A DNA stretch of 64,000 nucleotides from contig CAJXLC010000004.1 in NCBI GenBank assembly GCA_913055645.1, positions 1 through 64,000 of the forward strand, given 5' to 3'. The translations under genes were made by a program, and so were the position numbers. A model generated the notes under the pieces. That model ran no database searches. It was not told the DNA's origin and saw nothing but the letters and a program-made list of their open reading frames with translations. This DNA is from an uncultured Pseudomonadota bacterium. GTDB lineage: Bacteria; Pseudomonadota; Zetaproteobacteria; Mariprofundales; Mariprofundaceae. This document shows, one piece after another, positions 51,129-61,252 of this stretch (positions are counted from its first letter, which is position 1; the number at the start of each line of letters is the position of its first letter).

Positions 51129-52934
51129 TCAGCGAATCAAATCAATCGGGCCAATGGTGATGGGTTCGGGTGAACGAAAACGCAAACGCACACCTTTAAT
51201 CTCGGCTGGCAGTTTGGATCTAGAAATCGTTACAGCAATATCCACATCATCATCTTCACGAACAAAAACCTTATGCCACTTATACTTAGCATCCTGCACA
51301 GCCAGTTTCACATAACCACCTTTAAAATTAAGTCTACCCACACTTGCTTTATGAATGATAATCTTTCGTAACTTCACAGCTTTATCCAAATATAAACGGA
51401 TTTGACCTTTTTTATAGGCCGTAAAGAGTTCTTTACCACGATAAGACTTTAACGCTTCAAAATACACATGCTTTCCACCCTTGAATTCATGAGGTTTAGA
51501 AACATCTACATCACTACCATCAGAGCGTGTCATTTTGTAAGCAACGCTATAAGTAATTGAGCGTGCAATATGTCTGGGTTTAGGTTTACTAATTCTCTTA
51601 GTCGGCTTAGATTTTTTAACTGTTGCAACAGGTTTCACCTGTTTTACCACTGCTGCTTCTGCTTCTTTTTTTACGATTGGAGCAGCTTTAACTTTCGCTT
51701 CTGGCCTTACTTCTGGCCTCACTTCTGATTTTACTTCAGGCTGTTTATCATGCTTCGTAACAATCGTTTTTTGTATGGCCGGTGTGGATACCATAAGAGG
51801 TCGTTCTGCAACACTCATAACAGAGATAAGAATCCAGCCAAGTAAGGCTAACATCAAACATGCTCCACCCCATGTAGCCACAACTTTCCATTCAACAGCG
51901 ATATATTTCGCCCAGCTTGATGCAAACACATCGCTCTTTGGCAACACTGAAGACAACATGCCAAACAATTTGGAAAACTTCAAACTAACACTTCTCAGCG
52001 ATGCTTTTAGTAAACCTTTGGCTATCGAAACATTTGAGTGCGTGGGAATACTTACTGATTTTTTAGATAAACCAGGAGCCACCGCCTTATCAGATAACCC
52101 TCTAGCAATAATATCAAGTTCTTGATGAACCAGCGCACAACTTGCGGGGCGGTCATCAGGATTCTTCGCCAACAAACGTAAAATAAGATCTGAAATTTCC
52201 AATGGTAAAGAACGGTTCAATTCATGTGGGGAAACTGGTGATTCACGCACCTGTTTTTCCATAATCTCAAATTCGCCACCGCCTTGCGCAGAGGCATCAA
52301 AAGGAAGTTTTCCTGTCACCATTTGATAAAGCAAAATACCAAAAGCATACAAGTCAGTACGCTCATCAATAGGTTGGTTGAGAATCTGCTCTGGTGCCAT
52401 GTAGCGAAATGAACCAACTGTCGCGCCACTTTGCGTTAAATCATCATCACCTTTGGCAGGTTTTGCCAAGCCAAAATCCATCAGTTTTATATCGCCGTTA
52501 TCGGCTAACAATACGTTGGCTGGTTTTAAATCCCTATGTACAAGGCCAATCTGATGTGCAGCTTCCAAGCCTAATAAAATCGCTTGAGCAATGCGCACCA
52601 AATCTGTAATCGCATGTTTTTTCTCAGTCCTTAAATATTCCCTTAAGTTTTTACCATGTATCATCTCCATAATCAGAGCCATATGTTCGGCATCTTCATA
52701 AAGGGATAATAATGTTACAACATTAGGGTGCATCAACTGTGCATGCATGCGTGCTTCACGACGGAAACGCTCTTTTAAATCTTCATTTTGTAACAGGTGT
52801 GGATGCAAAACTTTAATGGCAACTTCACGATGAAGTTTCTCATCCGTTGCACGGTACACAATGCCCATACCACCAGATCCTAGTTCAGAATCTAGGATAT
52901 ATTGCCCCAAATGTGCCGTGCCATTTTTAATCAT
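51129..52934 (-). CDS. Membrane Ser/Thr protein kinase with extracytoplasmic domain
   Basis: 601 residues. Kinase domain 12-275 with all motifs: LGSGGMGIVYRA, VAIKVL, HRDLKPANVL, MDFGLAKP, MAPEQ. A single transmembrane helix lies near 351-373. Outside it is a repetitive charged linker (KPEVKSEVRPEVRPEAKV and Lys-rich stretch) that could span the periplasm, then a beta-rich domain of about 130 residues (KLRKIIIHKASVGRLNFKGG, GVRLRFRSPEPITIGPIDL). That tail resembles galactose-binding-like folds, a tentative view. It probably senses the envelope and phosphorylates cytoplasmic targets; substrates unknown. Confidence 0.87.
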   Translation of the reverse strand: MIKNGTAHLGQYILDSELGSGGMGIVYRATDEKLHREVAIKVLHPHLLQNEDLKERFRREARMHAQLMHPNVVTLLSLYEDAEHMALIMEMIHGKNLREYLRTEKKHAITDLVRIAQAILLGLEAAHQIGLVHRDLKPANVLLADNGDIKLMDFGLAKPAKGDDDLTQSGATVGSFRYMAPEQILNQPIDERTDLYAFGILLYQMVTGKLPFDASAQGGGEFEIMEKQVRESPVSPHELNRSLPLEISDLILRLLAKNPDDRPASCALVHQELDIIARGLSDKAVAPGLSKKSVSIPTHSNVSIAKGLLKASLRSVSLKFSKLFGMLSSVLPKSDVFASSWAKYIAVEWKVVATWGGACLMLALLGWILISVMSVAERPLMVSTPAIQKTIVTKHDKQPEVKSEVRPEVRPEAKVKAAPIVKKEAEAAVVKQVKPVATVKKSKPTKRISKPKPRHIARSITYSVAYKMTRSDGSDVDVSKPHEFKGGKHVYFEALKSYRGKELFTAYKKGQIRLYLDKAVKLRKIIIHKASVGRLNFKGGYVKLAVQDAKYKWHKVFVREDDDVDIAVTISRSKLPAEIKGVRLRFRSPEPITIGPIDLIR

Positions 52935-53022
52935 GCGACAATCTTAGCAGGTATAGGTACATTCACACAATCACTATAAAAAGTATTTACCCTTAAAACA
53001 TATTTATTTTTAATGACTTTCA

Positions 53023-54168
53023 TCAGTCCAATCTTAGGTCACGCACACGGTCCAGAGCCTTCAAATAGTCTGGACATACTTGCTTACCCTTACCCTGTAC
53101 CAATAATTTAAATGTTTCGCCCATGCCAAATGGTAACAACATACGTTTGGCATGGGTCAACGCCTGTATTGATTGAAGTGAGCCTTCTTGAGCTAAATCC
53201 CCAATGACTTGCTGCACCATAGGGCTTTGTGCCAACCAACCACCCTGCGTGATAAAAGAACATGGTAATAAACCCTGCTTTACCCCTACGTTCGCCAAAT
53301 CAGTAAAATCCACATGTGCGGTCAAATCACACTGTCCAGGGTCTACCAATACATCTTCAATCACTTGATGATTCTGATGCCCCATCAGCGTGCCTTCCAT
53401 ACGGTTAGGTCTATAATACTCTTGTTGGCTATAACCATAATCCACACAAAACACAAAACCTTTATCTATCACATCTGACACAGCCTTCTGCCATGCAGGT
53501 AATGCAGGGTTGTATTCACTGATATAATCGTTCGGCCATGCTTCTATCAACATGGGATCAATCATTGGCTTATCTGTCATCGGCTTATGTGATGTAGCCC
53601 ACACCAAAACACCGTCTGATAATTGAACACCACGTTCATAAAAATGATGATTACGCCAAATAAAGCTTCGCACAGGAAAAGCATCAGGTAGTTCATTGCA
53701 CATCATAAGCACGGGTAAATCAGTTTTTACATCTGCAAGTTCAGTATATTGCTGAACATCAAAACCTTTCTCAGCATAATGAGCTTGCTGCCGCTCACGC
53801 ATCCAAGTACTGCGTTCCACCGCAATCACTGTTGGAGGCACAATATCTTGATGCTGCAAGAATCTTAATACTTGGGTCAATAAGCGTCCTGTGCCACCAC
53901 CTTGCTCCAACAATACCCAGTGCTCTGGTTTGCCCAATTGCTGCCAACCCCAAAGCATCAAATCCGCAAAACCCATCGCCAACCAAGGTCCTAAATCAGT
54001 GCCTGTAACAAAATCACCAGCCTCTCCAAACACATACTCTGACTCATAATATCCTAACTTTGGCTCATACAAAGCAGTGCGCATAAAGTCTTCAAATGAT
54101 AAAAAACCATCTGATTCTCGAATATTCTCGGCAATTATTGATTGTAGTGCAGTAGAGTTGACGCTCAT
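53023..54168 (-). CDS. MidA/NDUFAF7-family SAM-dependent methyltransferase
   Basis: 381 residues. It carries the family segments ISFEDFMRTALYEPKLGYY-like start (LSFEDFMRTALYEPKLGYY), VFGEAGDFVTGTDLGPWLA, WVLLEQGGGTGRLL and FCVDYGYSQQEYYRP. Eukaryotic relatives methylate an Arg of a complex I subunit. Bacterial targets are not known. Cytoplasmic. Confidence 0.85.
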   Translation of the reverse strand: MSVNSTALQSIIAENIRESDGFLSFEDFMRTALYEPKLGYYESEYVFGEAGDFVTGTDLGPWLAMGFADLMLWGWQQLGKPEHWVLLEQGGGTGRLLTQVLRFLQHQDIVPPTVIAVERSTWMRERQQAHYAEKGFDVQQYTELADVKTDLPVLMMCNELPDAFPVRSFIWRNHHFYERGVQLSDGVLVWATSHKPMTDKPMIDPMLIEAWPNDYISEYNPALPAWQKAVSDVIDKGFVFCVDYGYSQQEYYRPNRMEGTLMGHQNHQVIEDVLVDPGQCDLTAHVDFTDLANVGVKQGLLPCSFITQGGWLAQSPMVQQVIGDLAQEGSLQSIQALTHAKRMLLPFGMGETFKLLVQGKGKQVCPDYLKALDRVRDLRLD

Positions 54169-54281
54169 CTTCCCCCCGATTAACGTAGCGCCATACTATG
54201 AATGCTCTTGCGCTTTTACCAGCATGAGATAGCATAGTTTATTGATTAAGCCCTACAGGGCATATAACGAGGAAAAAATAC

Positions 54282-54611
54282 ATGTCCGACAACATTATAA
54301 ATGTGACTGATGATAGTTTTGAAAACGATGTTTTAAAGGCTTCTGGTGCTGTACTGGTTGACTTTTGGGCACCTTGGTGTGGTCCCTGCAAACAAATTGC
54401 ACCTATTTTGACTGAAATTGCTGCCGATATGGGTGATAAAATTACCATCGCAAAAGTTGATATTGATGATAACCCTAATACACCAGGGAAATATGGTGTG
54501 CGCGGTATCCCAACCTTGATGATTTTCTCTGATGGCAATGTTCAAGGCACCAAAGTTGGCGCAGTAACCAAAGGTAAGTTGGTTGATTTTATTAACGAAC
54601 ATCTCGATTAA
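54282..54611 (+). CDS. trxA: Thioredoxin 1
   Basis: 109 residues with the WCGPC active site in [16 protein letters not shown] and the cis-Pro loop [12 protein letters not shown]. It reduces cytoplasmic protein disulfides. Normal length. GAGG precedes the ATG, and a strong terminator follows 19 bases after the stop. Confidence 0.97.
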   Translation: MSDNIINVTDDSFENDVLKASGAVLVDFWAPWCGPCKQIAPILTEIAADMGDKITIAKVDIDDNPNTPGKYGVRGIPTLMIFSDGNVQGTKVGAVTKGKLVDFINEHLD

Positions 54612-54630
54612 TATCGTGTTATGGTTCACG

Positions 54631-54660
54631 AAAAAAGCAGGGGTCTCCCCTGCTTTTTTT
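54631..54660 (+). terminator. Intrinsic terminator of trxA
   Basis: AAAAAAGCAGGGG-TCT-CCCCTGCTTTTTTT: a seven-pair GC-rich stem with flanking A and T runs, useful in both directions but placed right after trxA. Confidence 0.92.
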
Positions 54661-54697
54661 ATGCCCCAAGTACGCCCTCATTCTGCTATGGAAAATC

Positions 54698-55195
54698 ATG
54701 CGTATTCTTGGCGTTGACCCAGGCTCCATCAAAACAGGCGTGGGTATTTTAGATACGCAGGGCAATCATTTGTCCTATGTCTACCATACTGTTATCCAAG
54801 CTGGAAAAGGCGATTTTAGCGAACGCCTCACCAATCTGTTCCTTGGGTTAAATGACATTATTGCCGAGTTTCAACCTGATGCAGCCGCCATGGAAGATGT
54901 GTTTGTCTCAAAAAATGTCACTTCTGCACTTAAATTGGGGCAAGCACGCGGCGCACTGATTGCGGCATGTGGTCACCATAAACTACATGTGGAACCATAT
55001 TCTCCAACCAAGGTAAAACAATCACTCACAGGCTTTGGCAGAGCTGATAAAGCTCAAATGCAACATATGATAAAAATACTTCTCAAGCCTCCATTACCAC
55101 TACAAGAAGATGCAGCCGATGCGCTTGCCGTCTGCATTTGTCACGCGCATCATGCGCCCATGCAAGCATTACATACAAAAAGGAAAAAACCATGA
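54698..55195 (+). CDS. ruvC: Holliday junction endonuclease RuvC
   Basis: 165 residues with the four acidic catalytic positions in GVDPGSIKTGVG, AMEDVF and EDAADALAV. It resolves Holliday junctions with RuvAB. The stop overlaps the ruvA start (ATGA). Confidence 0.96.
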   Translation: MRILGVDPGSIKTGVGILDTQGNHLSYVYHTVIQAGKGDFSERLTNLFLGLNDIIAEFQPDAAAMEDVFVSKNVTSALKLGQARGALIAACGHHKLHVEPYSPTKVKQSLTGFGRADKAQMQHMIKILLKPPLPLQEDAADALAVCICHAHHAPMQALHTKRKKP

Positions 55196-55755
55196 TTGGC
55201 TGGTTATCAGGCAAGATTCGAGAAATTGACCCTGTAGGCATGGTGCTTATCGATGTGCAAGGTGTAGGTTATGACGTATTAGTTAGTCTACAAACCTTAT
55301 GCAACCTTAAACTCGGCGATACGACATCATTATCCATTCATACCCATGTTCGCGAAGACCAATTGGTATTATTTGGTTTTTCTGATGCTTCTGAACGCGA
55401 GACTTTTCGTAAATTGAATAAAGTGACAGGCATCGGTGCAAAAATGGCTCTTAATTTGATGTCTGGTATGTCTTCAAGTGATTTGGCGACTGCCATTGAA
55501 CAAGCCGATGATTTGGCTATTGCACGCACACCTGGTATTGGTAAAAAAACAGCACAACGTCTTATTTTGGAGTTACAAGGCAAACTCGAAGTTGGACATG
55601 CTGATGCATCGGGATCCCATGAACTTCACGATGTGAAATCTGCTTTGCTTAATTTGGGTTATAAAGCGCCACAAGTGGACAAAGCACTGAAATCCATCGA
55701 TAGCACATCAGATTTTGAAGCATGCTTTAAAGCTGCCTTAAAAGCACTGACATGA
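55192..55755 (+). CDS. ruvA: Holliday junction DNA-binding protein RuvA
   Basis: 187 residues from [14 protein letters not shown]-fold N-terminus, two helix-hairpin-helix motifs ([32 protein letters not shown]) and the RuvB-binding C-terminal domain. The longer upstream frame overlaps ruvC and is rejected; AAGGA precedes this ATG. Overlaps ruvB by four bases. Confidence 0.96.
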   Translation: MIGWLSGKIREIDPVGMVLIDVQGVGYDVLVSLQTLCNLKLGDTTSLSIHTHVREDQLVLFGFSDASERETFRKLNKVTGIGAKMALNLMSGMSSSDLATAIEQADDLAIARTPGIGKKTAQRLILELQGKLEVGHADASGSHELHDVKSALLNLGYKAPQVDKALKSIDSTSDFEACFKAALKALT

Positions 55756-56789
55756 CCGAGTATTCAAGCCCAGAAGAACGTATGATTACAGCTACAAATC
55801 AGGCTGAAGACTGGGATATCGCACTGCGCCCCAAACAACTCGCTGACTATATTGGGCAAGAAAAAATTCGTGAGAATCTTAATATTTTCATCAAAGCAGC
55901 CACTGCTCGCCAAGAATCTTTGGATCATGTATTATTATATGGTCCACCAGGTTTAGGCAAAACCACGCTTGCCAATATCATTGCCCATGAAATGGATGCA
56001 ACGATTCGCAGCACCTCTGGACCTGTGATTGAGCGCCCGGGTGATTTAGCTGCCATGCTGACTAACCTTGAAGAAGGTGATGTATTATTTATCGATGAAA
56101 TTCACCGTTTAAGCCCACAAGTCGAAGAAATTCTTTACCCTGCTATGGAAGATTTTCAACTGGATATTGTTATTGGACAAGGCCCTGCGGCGCGTTCTAT
56201 CAAAATGGATTTACCACGTTTTACCTTGGTTGGCGCTACCACACGTGCCGGGCTACTTACCAATCCTTTAAGAGATCGTTTTGGTATTCTTCAACGTTTG
56301 GAGTTTTATTCACACGATGAACTTACACAAATTGTCACCCGTTCTGCGCAGTTGCTCGATATCCCAAGTACATCTGAAGGCTCTTTGGAAATGGCAAAGC
56401 GCTCACGTGGCACACCGCGTATTGCCAATCGCTTATTAAGGCGCGTTCGTGATTTCGCACAAGTCGAACATCAAGGTGAAATTGATCAACACATCGCTGA
56501 CAGCTCACTCACCCGTATGGAAGTCGATCATTTGGGTTTAGACCAAATGGATCGCCGTTTATTGCTTGCCCTGATTGACCGCTACAATGGTGGTCCTGCT
56601 GGATTAGATACCCTTGCTGCATCCATTGCTGAAGAACGTGATACCATTGAAGATGTACTGGAGCCTTATTTGATGCAAGAAGGCTTGATTGCACGCACAC
56701 CACGTGGTCGTGTGGCAACACCTTTAGCATACGCCCACTTAGGAAGAACTTTACCTCATGATGATACCCCACAAGGTTCATTATTATGA
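55752..56789 (+). CDS. ruvB: Holliday junction branch-migration ATPase RuvB
   Basis: 345 residues. Walker [15 protein letters not shown], Walker [11 protein letters not shown], sensor-type segments GATTRAGLL and RDRFGI, and the C-terminal winged helix. It powers branch migration as a hexamer on RuvA. Coupled to ruvA and ybgC by ATGA overlaps. Confidence 0.97.
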   Translation: MTEYSSPEERMITATNQAEDWDIALRPKQLADYIGQEKIRENLNIFIKAATARQESLDHVLLYGPPGLGKTTLANIIAHEMDATIRSTSGPVIERPGDLAAMLTNLEEGDVLFIDEIHRLSPQVEEILYPAMEDFQLDIVIGQGPAARSIKMDLPRFTLVGATTRAGLLTNPLRDRFGILQRLEFYSHDELTQIVTRSAQLLDIPSTSEGSLEMAKRSRGTPRIANRLLRRVRDFAQVEHQGEIDQHIADSSLTRMEVDHLGLDQMDRRLLLALIDRYNGGPAGLDTLAASIAEERDTIEDVLEPYLMQEGLIARTPRGRVATPLAYAHLGRTLPHDDTPQGSLL

Positions 56790-57205
56790 ATTTCCCTATC
56801 CGTGTTTATTATGAAGATACCGATCATGGTGGTGTGGTATATTATGCCAATTATTTAAAGTTTATGGAGCGAGGACGCACTGAATTCTTGCGCAGTCATG
56901 ATATCGAGCTTGATCAACTTCAGCATGAATATGGCATCATGTTTGTCGTCACTGAAGTAAATATTCGTTATAAAGGTGCGGCGCATTTCAATGATATGCT
57001 TAATATTGAAACACTGCTCACCCAAGCCTCTGGCGCACGTATTATATTTACTCAGCACACACAAAGGACATGTAGTGGTATGCAAGACACACTGCTTACC
57101 GATGCCAATGTTCAACTTGCCTGTGTCAATCATCACGGAAAACCTTGTTTGATTCCGAAAGCATTATTATCTATTTTACAGCAACATATTCATAAAGAGA
57201 CATAG
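56786..57205 (+). CDS. ybgC: Acyl-CoA thioesterase YbgC of the Tol-Pal operon
   Basis: 139-residue hot-dog-fold thioesterase. The active-site Asp lies in [24 protein letters not shown], which is the YbgC signature. It leads the tol genes as in most proteobacteria. Nine bases separate it from tolQ. Confidence 0.93.
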   Translation: MNFPIRVYYEDTDHGGVVYYANYLKFMERGRTEFLRSHDIELDQLQHEYGIMFVVTEVNIRYKGAAHFNDMLNIETLLTQASGARIIFTQHTQRTCSGMQDTLLTDANVQLACVNHHGKPCLIPKALLSILQQHIHKET

Positions 57206-57214
57206 GGAGCAACT

Positions 57215-57910
57215 ATGGCAGAACAACTAAGTGTATGGGCACTGATTCTTGGTGCAGGCATTGTCGTAAAAGGTGTGCTCATTCTCCTTTTATTACTATC
57301 CATTGTCTCATGGGGCATTATCTTCAACAAAGCACGCATTTATCGAAAGGCTCGCCAAGATGCAGCCGCATTTTCCGATGCTTTTTGGAGTGGCTCGGAT
57401 ATGGATACCATTCTTGCCAGTATCCCCAACCGCTATCCCAATAGCCCGCTACCCAACATTTTTCAAGCTGGCTACCGTGAATATATTCGTCAACGTGGTG
57501 ATGCCAAACAAGAGACTTCTGGCAACAAAATCACTGCTGGCCATGGTCTGGAAGGCATTCGCCGCTCATTGGATGCTGCCCTTTCACGCGAAATGGAACG
57601 TCTTGCACGTCACTTGGCATTTCTTGCCACGGTTGGCTCAACCTCACCTTTTATTGGTCTCTTTGGCACAGTATGGGGCATTCTTACAGCATTTCAGGGT
57701 ATTGCAGTCTCACAAAACACATCACTAACAGCCGTAGCACCTGGCATTGCCGAGGCCTTGGTTGCCACAGCATTCGGATTGGTCGCCGCCATTCCTGCTG
57801 TAGTTGCATACAATAAGTTTACCTCCGACTTGAAACGCCAAGCCGCTAGCATGGAACAATTCGCTTCTGAATTTCTAAATATCATGTCACGTCATATTCG
57901 CCGAGGTTAA
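57215..57910 (+). CDS. tolQ: Tol-Pal motor protein TolQ
   Basis: 231 residues with three transmembrane helices (about 16-36, 135-160, 170-195). MotA/ExbB-family motifs GSTSPFIGLFGTVWGI and GIAEALVATAFGLVAAIPAVVAYN are present. With TolR it uses the proton gradient to energise TolA during outer-membrane constriction. GGGAG ribosome site. Confidence 0.95.
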   Translation: MAEQLSVWALILGAGIVVKGVLILLLLLSIVSWGIIFNKARIYRKARQDAAAFSDAFWSGSDMDTILASIPNRYPNSPLPNIFQAGYREYIRQRGDAKQETSGNKITAGHGLEGIRRSLDAALSREMERLARHLAFLATVGSTSPFIGLFGTVWGILTAFQGIAVSQNTSLTAVAPGIAEALVATAFGLVAAIPAVVAYNKFTSDLKRQAASMEQFASEFLNIMSRHIRRG

Positions 57911-57914
57911 TCGT

Positions 57915-58352
57915 ATGTGGGCAGGTCAAAGTGGCTGGGGTGGCTCCAGCAATAAATGGAACAAAGACAGTGAACCCATGGGTGAAATCAATGTTACGCC
58001 ATTGGTGGATGTCATGTTGGTATTATTGATTATTTTTATGGTCGCAGCACCATTACTCACACAAGGTATCAATGTTGATTTGCCAGATGCCGATGCGCCA
58101 GCCATGCAGCAAAACATCGAGCCATTGGTGATTAGCATTCGTAAAAATGGTGATATTCATATGCAAAAGCATAAGGTGAAACTCAAACAACTGGCGGCAC
58201 GCATTCAAGCTATGCGTGAAAACAACCCTAAACTGCCTGTTTTCATTCGCGGTGATGCCAAAACACAATATCAATACATTGCTCAAGTGATGAGCAACCT
58301 AGAGAATGCAGGAATCAAGAAGGTCGGACTTGTCACAGAGCCAATCCGTTAG
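57915..58352 (+). CDS. tolR: Tol-Pal motor protein TolR
   Basis: 145 residues. A single helix contains the proton-channel Asp in VTPLVDVMLVLLIIFMVAAP; the periplasmic domain ends KVGLVTEPIR. ExbD family. It overlaps the predicted tolA start by 47 bases. Confidence 0.93.
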   Translation: MWAGQSGWGGSSNKWNKDSEPMGEINVTPLVDVMLVLLIIFMVAAPLLTQGINVDLPDADAPAMQQNIEPLVISIRKNGDIHMQKHKVKLKQLAARIQAMRENNPKLPVFIRGDAKTQYQYIAQVMSNLENAGIKKVGLVTEPIR

Positions 58353-59094
58353 GAATCATCATTATAGCTCATTTAGCGGGCTGGATTTCCTGTTCGCTGT
58401 ATTGGCTCATATCCTCATTATCAGTATCATCGCTATCATCGCATGGTGGCAGAGTAATCATATCCCTACCCCACCACTCAAACGCATTGAAGTGAGCATG
58501 ATTTCTGCACAAGCATTAAAAAATCTACAACACCGTGCACATAAAACCCATAAAAAGAAAGTAAAGCCGATAAAAAAAGTTCAAAAACCAAAATCCAAGA
58601 AAAAGCCTGTAATAAAGCCAAAAACCAAACCTAAGAAAAAACCTGTGCTAAAGTTAAAAGCCAAACCTAAGAAAGCGCAAACCGTGACAAAAAAGGCTAA
58701 AGTCGAACCTGACTTTGACCCTTTCGCACCCATTGAATCAAACAGCGACAAACAAGCTAAACCACGAAGTAAACCCAAACCAGATATGGCTGATATCATG
58801 GGTAAACAGCTTTCAACGCAAGAAATTGATCGTTATATAGCCATGATGCAAGCTGCAGTGCAAGCCAAGTGGAAAGTTCCCGGTGGTATCAGCGAAAAAA
58901 CACCCGATCCGCTGGTTGAAATGATTTTACAACGCAATGGTCAGCTACTTAGCGTGCGAATCTTGGAATCATCAGGTAATAGTACACTGGATCAAACCCT
59001 GATTGCCGCCATTCGAGCCGCTGCACCGTTTAACATACCAGCCAAACAGTTTGAAAGCTTTCGCAGTAACCGCATTCGCTTTCACCCATTGTAA
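58306..59094 (+). CDS. tolA: TolA
   Basis: 262 residues: a transmembrane helix (about 28-48), a long Lys/Pro-rich segment (about 75-150, KKPVIKPKTKPKKKPV type) and a TonB-like C-terminal domain (about 165-262, with VQAKWKVPGGI and VRILESSGNSTLDQ). It bridges the inner-membrane TolQR motor to Pal/TolB. The Lys-Pro linker is shorter than the long Ala/Lys helix of enteric TolA. The ATG lies within tolR; a TTG eight codons on is an alternative. It converges on bax within five bases. Confidence 0.88.
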   Translation: MQESRRSDLSQSQSVRNHHYSSFSGLDFLFAVLAHILIISIIAIIAWWQSNHIPTPPLKRIEVSMISAQALKNLQHRAHKTHKKKVKPIKKVQKPKSKKKPVIKPKTKPKKKPVLKLKAKPKKAQTVTKKAKVEPDFDPFAPIESNSDKQAKPRSKPKPDMADIMGKQLSTQEIDRYIAMMQAAVQAKWKVPGGISEKTPDPLVEMILQRNGQLLSVRILESSGNSTLDQTLIAAIRAAAPFNIPAKQFESFRSNRIRFHPL

Positions 59095-59098
59095 TCAC

Positions 59099-59881
59099 TT
59101 ATAGCGCATGAATAAGCTGCTGATTACTACGAATCATGTTTTGAATAATACGCACATAATCCATGCCACGTTCGGAATAGTCTTTTAAACCCATTGCAAG
59201 AAATTCTGCATCAAGTGGCTTGTGTTGGCGCCGCAAGGAGTGACGTAGATTACGAAACAGCTTATACGATGAGGAGGTGTTTAAATTATGTATATAAGCA
59301 CGAACCGATAAGTCTACCGTTGCAAATTTCTGCACCTCATGCGTCGCTCCTACATTTCTGCGTAAAGGCACCAAACCACAACCTTTTGTAAAACACCACT
59401 GACCAAAATAATTGTTTGCTTGACGTGCAAAACGCGAGTTACCCCATGCCGATTCATTCGCAGCTTGGATCAACACCAATGCTGTTGGAATCTCATCCAC
59501 ACGATCCAAGATAGTCCGCCAAAAACGCCCATCCGCCTTACCCATCCATTGAACCTGATAGCGTTGCGCGATACTTTTCAAAACAGCCGCTTCAAAAGCG
59601 TTATTCTTCCGCCATGCAAGCAAACGCCCACGTTCTTGCATCACACGCCTGTTTTCTTTTTCAACAATGGGCTTCATAAATTGAAGAAACGATTTTTTTC
59701 CCCAGCGCTTGCTAACCTCATCAGAGGCAACTACAACTGACTCATCTTTTTTTGTATGCAAGTCAGTCGATAAGGCTTTTTCTTCTTTAAAAGCAGCCTT
59801 ATCCTGAGTCTTCACCGTATGTTTTGTCTCCATACAGGCTGTTAAAGAAAGAATCACGAAAAAAGAAACAACCCAGTACAC
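59099..59881 (-). CDS. Bax-family glucosaminidase lipoprotein
   Basis: 260 residues with a signal peptide and lipobox SLTAC. The catalytic domain (about 95-255) is of the glucosaminidase family as in E. coli Bax: IPTALVLIQAANESAWGNSRFA with the catalytic Glu, NNYFGQWCF and a closing YVRIIQNMI segment. It presumably hydrolyses peptidoglycan. It follows queC by four bases on the minus strand. Confidence 0.85.
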   Translation of the reverse strand: MYWVVSFFVILSLTACMETKHTVKTQDKAAFKEEKALSTDLHTKKDESVVVASDEVSKRWGKKSFLQFMKPIVEKENRRVMQERGRLLAWRKNNAFEAAVLKSIAQRYQVQWMGKADGRFWRTILDRVDEIPTALVLIQAANESAWGNSRFARQANNYFGQWCFTKGCGLVPLRRNVGATHEVQKFATVDLSVRAYIHNLNTSSSYKLFRNLRHSLRRQHKPLDAEFLAMGLKDYSERGMDYVRIIQNMIRSNQQLIHAL

Positions 59882-59885
59882 GAAT

Positions 59886-60599
59886 TTAATCTCTCAAATA
59901 AGGCAAAGGATCACTTTTACCCAACGCTTCAAAACCTGCACGCCTAAAGATACATGAATCACAGTGCCCACAAGGCATTCCCTGCTCATCAGGGTCATAA
60001 CATGAACGCGTCAAGCTATAGTCCACACCCAATTCCAAGCCCATAGCAATAATTTCTGACTTGTTCAAACTAATCAGAGGCGCAACCACTTCCAGATCCC
60101 GCCCTTCAGAGCCTGCTTTGGTAGCCAGCAAGGCTGTTTTGGCAAACGAATTTAGAAATTCAGGGCGACAATCAGGATAACCAGAATAATCCACAATATT
60201 TGCACCAATCACAATTTTTGTTGCTCCTACTGTCTCTGCCAAACCTGCTGCTAATGAAAGAAATACAAGGTTCCGTGCAGGCACATAGGTTACAGGAATA
60301 TCTCCATCATCCGCAGCATCTTTAGGAACATCCAAATCAGTAGTCAATGCAGAACCACCAATCACACCCAAATCGACCCGAATAACACGATGATCTGTAA
60401 TACCATTTACACCTGCAATAGCAGCAGAGGCTTCAAGCTCAACACGGTGCCTTTGTCCATAATCAAAAGCCAACGTGGTACACTGCCAAGCTTTTTCACG
60501 TACTGCCCAAGCCAAAGTTGTTGCCGAATCCAATCCACCCGATAACAACACCACTGCTTTTATTGCATCATCTTTCACCGCATTCTCCACATTACACAC
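59886..60599 (-). CDS. queC: 7-cyano-7-deazaguanine synthase
   Basis: 237 residues. PP-loop LLSGGLDSATTLAW at the start and four zinc-binding Cys (CYDPDEQGMPCGHCDSC) near the end. It converts 7-carboxy-7-deazaguanine to preQ0 for queuosine. Overlaps queE by eight bases. Confidence 0.95.
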   Translation of the reverse strand: MCNVENAVKDDAIKAVVLLSGGLDSATTLAWAVREKAWQCTTLAFDYGQRHRVELEASAAIAGVNGITDHRVIRVDLGVIGGSALTTDLDVPKDAADDGDIPVTYVPARNLVFLSLAAGLAETVGATKIVIGANIVDYSGYPDCRPEFLNSFAKTALLATKAGSEGRDLEVVAPLISLNKSEIIAMGLELGVDYSLTRSCYDPDEQGMPCGHCDSCIFRRAGFEALGKSDPLPYLRD

Positions 60600-61236
60600 C
60601 TGTTTTCTCCGCCCCCCAAATAACCTTATGCATTTGCAGTTGCATACGAACAGGCAATTTATCGCGCAAAATCCAAGCGCATAAATCTTCTGGATTCAAT
60701 GCACCCCAACATGGCGATAATAAAATCGTTGCTGATGTATCTTGCAAGCGTTCATCAATCACCCGCTTTGCCCATGCATAATCAGCCTGATTGCTTAATA
60801 CAAATTTAATTTCATCATGGGCTTGTAAGTATTGTAGATTTTCCCAACGGTTACGCTTTTCTTCACTACTACCAGGCGTTTTAATATCAACAACCTTACG
60901 CACTGCAACTGGCACGGTGCTGATATCCAATGCTCCCGATGTTTCCAACTGCACAGTGATGCCCGTAGCCAATAATTTCTGCAATAAGTCGATACATGAT
61001 TTTTGTGCCAAAGGCTCGCCACCTGTCACCAATACCAATGGATTATTCCATGCCGAAACCTGTGCAACCACATCATCAATCGCCATGCTTTTTCCACTAT
61101 CAAAAGGAATAGCCTGCAAAGTATCACAATATGTACATCGCAAAGGGCAGCCTGCCAAACGCACAAATGTACATGGCACACCAACCAGCGTGCTTTCACC
61201 TTGAATACTCTGGTAAATTTCGTGAATGTTAATCAT
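60592..61236 (-). CDS. queE: 7-carboxy-7-deazaguanine synthase
   Basis: 214-residue radical SAM protein with the CxxxCxxC cluster in GCPLRCTYCDT (about 31-38), then VTGGEPLAQ and ETSGALDIS. It makes 7-carboxy-7-deazaguanine, the substrate of QueC. Same operon as queC. Confidence 0.93.
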   Translation of the reverse strand: MINIHEIYQSIQGESTLVGVPCTFVRLAGCPLRCTYCDTLQAIPFDSGKSMAIDDVVAQVSAWNNPLVLVTGGEPLAQKSCIDLLQKLLATGITVQLETSGALDISTVPVAVRKVVDIKTPGSSEEKRNRWENLQYLQAHDEIKFVLSNQADYAWAKRVIDERLQDTSATILLSPCWGALNPEDLCAWILRDKLPVRMQLQMHKVIWGAEKTGV

Positions 61237-61252
61237 AAGTCAGGCAGAAATT

